A stretch of DNA of 64,000 nt from Planotetraspora silvatica. Its GTDB lineage: Bacteria > Actinomycetota > Actinomycetes > Streptosporangiales > Streptosporangiaceae. The position numbers were made by a program, and so were the translations under genes. Numbering within the stretch: the first letter of the stretch is position 1; every line of letters starts with the position of its first letter. Below are positions 60,854-64,000 of this stretch, one piece after another. Location of the stretch: assembly GCF_016863315.1 (NCBI RefSeq), contig NZ_BOOQ01000057.1:18004-82003 (forward strand). Direction: 5' to 3'. Below the pieces are notes generated by a model, which was not told the DNA's origin, made no database searches, and saw only the letters and a list, made by a program, of their open reading frames with translations.

Positions 60854-61450
60854 TCAGTACCAGGCGGTGAGCCCGGCCGCCCCGGCTCCGTTCTCGGAGG
60901 CGTGGCGGAGAACGCCGAGCGGCCGATCGAGCAGTTCGGCCACATCGAAATCCGGACTCTCCCCGAGCCCGGACATCCATTCGTCGATACGCGCAAGAAC
61001 CGAGGCACGCCGGGGCCCGGTGATCGCCAAGGCGGCCTCGGCCAGCGGCAACACCTGACGGACCTCTTCGGAGGTGAGCAGGAAGTCGCCGAACCAACCG
61101 GATGACGATGAGATCTCTTCGGCGCCGAGTCCATACCGCAGGGCCACTGCCGGCCTGACCTTGCGGACTGCCGTGACGTACAGACCCGGGCCCTCCTCGG
61201 CCGGATAGAGGGCCATGATCGCATCGCGCGTGGTGTCCAGGATCGGCCCGTGGCTGAGGATCAGGTCGACAAGGCGGCCGGCCGCCGAGGTCGGGTGACC
61301 GGGCTGCGACGTGCAGGGCACGCCCCGATCATCGGCATGGCCCGGAATCGCAGGTCGTCTGCCGGCCGCGGAGGCGAACTGTTCCGACAACAGCACGGCC
61401 TCGTCGCCGGGGATGACGCCGACGATCCACACTCCCGTGGAACTCACCAT
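60854..61450 (-). CDS. Uncharacterised protein
   Basis: A 198-residue protein with no recognised family. It opens with a hydrophobic strand (VWIVGVIPGDEAVLLSEQF) and has an acidic, helical middle and a C-terminus with RASVLARIDEWMSGLGE. Not a membrane protein. ATG 61450 is chosen because GGGAGC lies upstream; the longer frame to 61753 is antisense to the kinase gene. It precedes the DUF6236-like gene at a 230-bp distance, which includes a repeat. Confidence 0.55.
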   Translation of the reverse strand: MVSSTGVWIVGVIPGDEAVLLSEQFASAAGRRPAIPGHADDRGVPCTSQPGHPTSAAGRLVDLILSHGPILDTTRDAIMALYPAEEGPGLYVTAVRKVRPAVALRYGLGAEEISSSSGWFGDFLLTSEEVRQVLPLAEAALAITGPRRASVLARIDEWMSGLGESPDFDVAELLDRPLGVLRHASENGAGAAGLTAWY

Positions 61451-61583
61451 GTGCTCCCGGCCGCTCAGGCTGTCAACATGCCGGATCTTGCCATACGGAC
61501 GCACTGTTGTGAGCCCTCGATCGAGCCACCCGTAACCGCCCCTTTCCGGCGGGTGTGGTCCACTGGTCAGGGGGAATTGCGAG

Positions 61584-63002
61584 ATGAGCGCGCCACAGCG
61601 GTGGTCAATCACAACGCGCATCACTCTGTTCACCGGTGTGGTGGCGGCTCTGCTCTCTGCGCTGCTCGCCACGGTGCTCATGATCGCCATCAGCCGGGTC
61701 GCCACGGATTTCCTCACCGACGAACTCGCGGCGAACGCCGGGCGTGTGGCCACCGCAGTGGAGCAGGGCCGGATCTACTATCCCCTCGCGTACCACCAGT
61801 CCCGCAACATGCAAGTCGTCGACCCGCGGGGCCGGGTCGTCGCCACCACCGAGGCGCTACAGGGCAAGCCGCGCATGGCGAAGTTCACCTCCGACGGCAG
61901 GACGAGCGCGACCTCAGTCGTATGCGGCGGTGTCTTCCCGATGGGGGAGTGCAACATCGTGGTCGCGAGATCCGCCCGCCACGGCGGCGAGAACTGGATC
62001 GTCTACAGCGCCTCTCCAGTCACGCCCACCTGGGGCGATCCGCGACTGGCCGCGCTGGTGGGAGGAAGCGCGGTGGCGCTCGCTGCCGCGGTCACCTACC
62101 TCGGCCACCGGGTCGCCAAGGCGTCCCTCAGGCCGGTGAGCGCCATCCAGGCGGAACTCGAGGAGATCAACGCGAGCTGTCCTGATCGCCGGGTGCCCGT
62201 GCCGTCCGGCGAGGACGAGATCCACGATCTCGCAGAAAGCGTCAACCACACCCTGAGCCGACTGGAGGCCGCGTTGCTACAGCAGCGTCAGTTCGTCTCC
62301 GACGCGTCCCACGACCTGCGCAGTCCGATCGCCGCGATGCAGGCCGAGGTGGAGGACGCTTTGATCGCACCCCAGGAGACCAGTGTGCCCAAGCTGGGTG
62401 TGGCCGTTCTGAGCGATCTCAAGCGGCTGCAGGCGATCGTGCATGATCTGCTGACCATCGCCCGCCTGGACTCCGGGATGCCCGGCGCACGCGAGCCCGT
62501 CGACCTTTCCGCCCTTGTCGCCAACGAGTTGCGGACGCGCCGGCCGGCCAAACAGATCGAGTCGGCGCTCGAGCCGGGTGTGATTGTCGTGGGCGACCGT
62601 TCACGGCTGATCCGCGTGTTCACCAACCTCATCGACAACGCCCAGCGGCATGCGGACAGCACGATCACCGTGATCGTACGGCGGGGGCCGGGGGACGATC
62701 AGCGCTTCTCCGAGGGCGTCGCGGTGCTGGAGGTCGTCGACGACGGCCCCGGCATCGATCCGGACAAGCGCGAACTGGTCTTCCAGCGCTTCATCCGGCT
62801 GGACGCCGCCCGCACCAAGGATGCCGGGGGCGCGGGGCTGGGTCTCGCGATCGCCCGGCAGATCGCCGAGAGCAACGGGGGGACTCTCCGGATCGAGGAC
62901 AGCCCTCGCGGCGCACGCTTCGTCCTCCGGCTTCCGGCCGCGCCGGGGAGCCGTGAGGCCGAGGAGCCGGCGTCGTACGACATGCTCAATTGGCGCGACT
63001 GA
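61584..63002 (+). CDS. Orphan membrane sensor histidine kinase
   Basis: A 472-residue EnvZ/OmpR-class kinase: two membrane helices (about 13-35 and 158-178) around a 120-residue sensor domain, a HAMP linker, HisKA with His243 in SDASHDLRSP, and an ATPase domain with NLIDNAQRHA, DDGPGI and GGAGLGLAIAR. No response regulator gene is adjacent on either side, so the partner is elsewhere. The sensor domain contains two Cys (VVCGGVFPMGECN). Confidence 0.9.
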   Translation: MSAPQRWSITTRITLFTGVVAALLSALLATVLMIAISRVATDFLTDELAANAGRVATAVEQGRIYYPLAYHQSRNMQVVDPRGRVVATTEALQGKPRMAKFTSDGRTSATSVVCGGVFPMGECNIVVARSARHGGENWIVYSASPVTPTWGDPRLAALVGGSAVALAAAVTYLGHRVAKASLRPVSAIQAELEEINASCPDRRVPVPSGEDEIHDLAESVNHTLSRLEAALLQQRQFVSDASHDLRSPIAAMQAEVEDALIAPQETSVPKLGVAVLSDLKRLQAIVHDLLTIARLDSGMPGAREPVDLSALVANELRTRRPAKQIESALEPGVIVVGDRSRLIRVFTNLIDNAQRHADSTITVIVRRGPGDDQRFSEGVAVLEVVDDGPGIDPDKRELVFQRFIRLDAARTKDAGGAGLGLAIARQIAESNGGTLRIEDSPRGARFVLRLPAAPGSREAEEPASYDMLNWRD

Positions 63003-63021
63003 GGCTGTGGTGTGAGGACGT

Positions 63022-63543
63022 ATGGTCCTTGTCGTGCCTGGTTTCATTCAGCGCCCGAGTGCGCGACTGCTCGTTGCGGACGATCATGACCGAGTTCTGC
63101 TTTTCAGTAGCGTGGACGCCACGTGGTTCACCCCCGGCGGGGGTATCGACGATGGCGAGCCGCTCGCGATGGCCGCGGTACGTGAGCTGCGCGAAGAGAC
63201 CGGCTATCGGGTGGATCCAGAGGAACTGGGCCCGGTCGTGGCCACGACCTCGGGCCACTGGAGGGCGGGCTGGGACGGCCAGATCCGGTTCTCGGTGGAG
63301 TCGTACTTCTTCCTGCGGGTGCAGGAGTTCGCCTTGGACAGTACGGGACTCGATCGCTACGAGCTCGATTTCATCACCGGGCATCGATGGTGGTCACTGG
63401 CTGAGCTTCAGACCACGGAGGAGAACGTCGTCCCGTGGGGTCTGGCCGTGCTGTTGGAACGGCTCTACGCGGGCGAGACCCCGGCCGAGCCGGTTCGGCT
63501 TCCCTGGCACCACCCCGAGTTCGCTCACCTGGCCGACGCGTAG
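63022..63543 (+). CDS. NUDIX hydrolase
   Basis: A 173-residue NUDIX protein. The Nudix box spans residues 40-62 (GG..DGE.......RELREETGY) with all catalytic Glu present. The substrate is unspecified (nucleoside diphosphate-linked). It lies 19 bases after the kinase gene, so co-transcription is likely. Confidence 0.9.
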   Translation: MVLVVPGFIQRPSARLLVADDHDRVLLFSSVDATWFTPGGGIDDGEPLAMAAVRELREETGYRVDPEELGPVVATTSGHWRAGWDGQIRFSVESYFFLRVQEFALDSTGLDRYELDFITGHRWWSLAELQTTEENVVPWGLAVLLERLYAGETPAEPVRLPWHHPEFAHLADA

Positions 63544-64000
63544 GCACCTCGGTTGTGAGGGGAGTCCGTACGTCTCAACGGCCGTGAAGGTTTCGAGCGG
63601 CCGTGCCTTCGTGCGATCAAAGGTCGGGCTCGTGTGTTTCTTCGTGGTTCCCAGACCAAGCCGAACATCCGCCCGCGGGTCCCAGCGACGGCATCCGCTT
63701 TAGGAGAGCAGCTGTCGCGCTACCCACTCGCTGGAGTTGACCTGCAGAAACGCTGTGAAACGTTCACGTCGTTTGCTCGATCGTCCCGCACATGTCCCGC
63801 GCCGAGTCGGTCATTAAGTCACGGCATCACTCGGTGGCAGACACCCCGAGCCGGTTATGCGGGCGACGGGTGGTTGTTGGAAGTGTCTTCAAGCCGCCGG
63901 TACATGCCGTGGGTGGTCGCGGCTGGCACGTCCCAACTTGCCGCTCTGTCATTTGCTGGTGGAACACGCAATTGCTGTGATGGGTTGCGTCCACGGGAGT
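63544..64000. other. 457-bp region without a recognisable gene
   Basis: No ORF here has protein-like character or a good start. The one visible element is the 13-bp palindrome gtgaaacgttcac at 63755-63767, preceded at 63736-63741 by TTGACC. It may be a regulated promoter for a gene beyond the window. Confidence 0.35.

Noticed and set aside
63792..63980. 62-codon plus-strand ORF near the window end
   Set aside because: No Shine-Dalgarno, no -10 at leaderless distance, and no protein-like features.

Overview
The window is chromosomal DNA from a high-GC actinobacterium, most likely a member of the Streptosporangiales or a near relative. The evidence is gene content and order: mycothiol glycosyltransferase mshA followed by a YbjN-like gene and phosphoglycerate mutase; phoU divergent from a SenX3/RegX3-type pair; carD-ispF-cysS-rlmB; murT-gatD; a nickel regulator (Nur) beside ygfZ; and an XRE regulator-HbhA-like-DUF2516 trio. 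Several of these orders recall the Mycobacterium Rv0474-Rv0491 and Rv3579c-Rv3583c regions. Many start codons lie 6 to 9 bases downstream of a TAnnnT -10 hexamer, the signature of leaderless mRNAs. No database search was run, so the genus is an inference.

Layout. 1-9256: an SseC-like gene, a multipass membrane protein, three overlapping minus-strand genes for exported or anchored proteins, and then a plus-strand pair: a membrane-anchored P-loop-like protein whose Walker A lysine is tryptophan, followed by an intact HerA/FtsK-like ATPase. That pair ends in a 53-bp-period repeat array. 9485-12461: lipid II amidation enzymes murT-gatD, a DsrE-like protein and nitrobindin. 12553-12826: a stand-alone minus-strand transcription unit with promoter, strong Shine-Dalgarno sequence, a 13-codon ORF and a terminator. 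12895-23247: nur, a 24/25-bp tandem repeat, ygfZ, dtd, an asparaginase, corA, an AlaX-type editing protein, the XRE-HbhA-DUF2516 trio, a BlaI/M56 pair divergent from a macrodomain gene, and a methyltransferase-SDR pair. 23384-35444: mshA, gpmA, phosphate signalling, carD, ispF without the expected ispD, cysS, rlmB and tRNA-Thr(UGU).

The accessory half starts directly after tRNA-Thr. The tRNA 3' end and its terminator recur imperfectly at 43242-43313, which looks like a pair of attachment-site scars around about 7.8 kb of cargo. From 35.6 to 56.6 kb the DNA is a mosaic of small oxidoreductases and their regulators (LysR, XRE, CGNR, TetR), an ECF42-like sigma factor with its DGPF partner, a DUF3626 protein, a secreted lamin-tail-domain protein and a large GT2 glycosyltransferase. 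It also contains debris: a DoxX gene missing its middle, a frameshifted Mrr-type endonuclease tail, and C-terminal stubs of an SDR and a GNAT protein. 56.6-63.5 kb holds a NarL-type two-component system, an EamA transporter under an operator-embedded leaderless promoter, two uncharacterised genes, an orphan histidine kinase and a NUDIX hydrolase.

The most unusual signals are the 13-codon transcript beside nur, the pseudo-ATPase/HerA pair with its trailing repeats, the duplicated tRNA-Thr flank, and a 40-bp perfect palindrome whose core is an ideal CRP-type site upstream of the glycosyltransferase.
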